Assembly: GCA_902805805.1 (NCBI GenBank)
Contig: CADCUE010000075.1
Coordinates: 1 to 14,156, forward strand
Reading direction: 5' to 3'
Length of the DNA stretch: 14,156 bases
Source of the DNA: an uncultured Frankineae bacterium
GTDB taxonomy: Bacteria; Actinomycetota; Actinomycetes; Mycobacteriales; SCTD01
Program-made: the position numbers and the translations under genes
Shown here: positions 13,383 through 14,156 of the stretch, piece after piece
Numbering within the stretch: the stretch's first letter is position 1
Layout: every line of letters begins with the position of its first letter
The notes under the pieces: generated by a model
The model's database searches: none
What the model saw: the letters and a program-made list of their open reading frames with translations, nothing else
Told to the model about the DNA's origin: nothing

Positions 13383-13612
13383 GCGAGCAGCTGGAGGTCG
13401 AGCTCGCCGGTCGGCTGCGCGACGCGCACCGGCGGGTGGCGGCGCTGGAGGCTGCGCCGGACCAGAGAGCCAGGGTGGCAAGGCGTCTCATCGCGCTGAC
13501 CGACGCGTCGAAGCACGACCTCGTCCGTGCGTCGGCACGGCTCGACGTCCTGCTGGCCGACCTGGACGCCGGTCGCCTGCCCGTCGCGGACGCGGACGAC
13601 TCGGCGTCCTGA
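13379..13612 (+). CDS. small helical protein of unknown function, 77 aa
   Basis: The frame downstream of leuD is coding: nearly all codons end in G or C, and the product is strongly amphipathic ([17 protein letters not shown], then [20 protein letters not shown] and [14 protein letters not shown]), probably two or three helices, perhaps a coiled coil. The most likely start is TTG 13379, whose bases overlap the leuD stop (TTGA), so translation would be coupled. No good ribosome-binding sequence is seen. GTG 13436 is an alternative start that would remove 19 residues. A few AGA/AGG codons are unlike its neighbours. In Streptomyces a small gene also separates leuD from an HU gene; in Mycobacterium hupB follows leuD directly. 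Function unknown. Confidence 0.7.
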   Translation: MSEQLEVELAGRLRDAHRRVAALEAAPDQRARVARRLIALTDASKHDLVRASARLDVLLADLDAGRLPVADADDSAS

Positions 13613-13656
13613 GGCCCGAACCTCCTGCGACACAGCAATTCGCCCGAGCAAGGTCA

Positions 13657-13685
13657 TTGTGGAGATCGTCTGACAGCCCTACCGT
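13657..13685 (+). promoter_or_regulatory. promoter of the HU gene
   Basis: TTGTGG (13657-13662) and TACCGT (13680-13685) are 17 bp apart, one of the better -35/-10 pairs in the window, within a stretch richer in A/T than its surroundings. The leader would be about 43 nt, ending in a strong GGAGGG (13722-13727). Confidence 0.6.
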
Positions 13686-13734
13686 TCCGGACGAAGAGGC
13701 ACCCGGCCTCGCCTGCCCGTCGGAGGGACATGCC

Positions 13735-14156
13735 GTGAACAAGTCCGAGCTGATCGAGGTCGTCAGCGTGAGGCTGGGTGACCGCAGGACAGCGAGCACC
13801 GCGGTCGAAGCGGTCGTCGACGCGATCACGCGGGCTGTGGCGAAGGGCGAGAAGGTCGGCATCTCCGGCTTCGGCGTCTTCGAGCCCGTCGACCGGGCAG
13901 CGCGCACGGCCCGCAACCCGACCACCGGCGCAGCGGTCAAGCTGAAGAAGACCCGGGTCCCCAAGTTCCGGCCCGGCCAGGGGTTCAAGGACATCGTCAG
14001 CGGCGCCAAGAAGGTCGACCCGGTCGCGGGGGCCCGTGCGGTCACCGCCCGCGCGGGGGTGCCCCGGGCGCCCAAGGCGGCCGGGGAGGGCGCGGCTGCG
14101 GCACCGCGCGCTGCGGCGGCCAAGAAGGCGGCGGCTCCGGCGAAGACCGCCACGCG
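13735..14156 (+). CDS. HU-type nucleoid protein with basic tail (3' end cut by window)
   Basis: The frame is open from GTG 13735 to the window end, 140 codons so far. Residues 1-93 are a complete HU fold: [23 protein letters not shown], and the DNA-embracing arm RTARNPTTG with intercalating Pro62, followed by [10 protein letters not shown]. From residue ~94 the sequence becomes Ala/Pro/Lys-rich with [10 protein letters not shown] repeats, the low-complexity tail known from actinobacterial HupB and HupS, which compact DNA and are acetylated in mycobacteria. The start is supported by GGAGGG seven bases upstream. An ATG at 13730 is out of frame. hupB or hupS would be the usual name, but I leave it open because both types exist. 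Confidence 0.93.
   Translation, partial: MNKSELIEVVSVRLGDRRTASTAVEAVVDAITRAVAKGEKVGISGFGVFEPVDRAARTARNPTTGAAVKLKKTRVPKFRPGQGFKDIVSGAKKVDPVAGARAVTARAGVPRAPKAAGEGAAAAPRAAAAKKAAAPAKTAT

Noticed and set aside
1..14156. Insertion sequences, prophage, CRISPR arrays or attachment sites
   Set aside because: No transposase, integrase, repeat-spacer pattern or tRNA-end duplication was seen; the tRNA genes are intact with no repeated 3' end nearby.

Overview
The window reads as chromosomal DNA of a high-GC Gram-positive bacterium (Actinomycetota). The basis is the very high G+C with strong G/C bias at third codon positions, frequent GTG starts, leaderless-looking promoters with TANNNT -10 boxes, an IclR regulator of the NdgR/LtbR type divergent from leuCD, and an HU protein with a long Ala/Lys/Pro tail. 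The order leuB ... FAH-family gene, gltX, tRNAs, IclR regulator, leuC, leuD, hup matches the backbone known in Mycobacterium and Streptomyces. I cannot settle the genus.

Left part (1-2279): the last codons of a possible upstream gene, then leuB and ilvE, each with its own promoter-like box. leuB is preceded by a 17-bp inverted repeat. Middle part (2348-5831): a stand-alone two-CBS-domain protein, followed by a tightly packed unit of three genes: an enterochelin-esterase-like alpha/beta hydrolase, a second small serine hydrolase, and an unusual ATP-grasp protein. The first two overlap by 4 bp and the third follows after 14 bp. This trio has no obvious link to amino-acid synthesis and is the best candidate for an undescribed system here. 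Next (5932-9991): cimA (citramalate synthase), an FAH-family hydrolase/isomerase, and gltX, which overlaps it by 4 bp.

Right part (10034-14156): tRNA-Gln(CUG) and tRNA-Glu(CUC) directly behind gltX, a strong hairpin, a small minus-strand gene of unknown function, the minus-strand IclR regulator, and the divergent operon leuC-leuD-small helical protein. The window ends inside an HU-type nucleoid protein gene.

How it fits together: CimA makes citramalate. LeuCD and LeuB can carry it to 2-oxobutyrate (isoleucine route) and also serve leucine synthesis, and IlvE does the final transamination. The regulator beside leuCD probably controls both leuCD and leuB, because the two promoter regions share a 17-bp dyad of the form (G/T)TC(C/T)CA-N5-TGGGAC. 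GltX is probably a non-discriminating glutamyl-tRNA synthetase, and it sits beside genes for both tRNAs it would charge.
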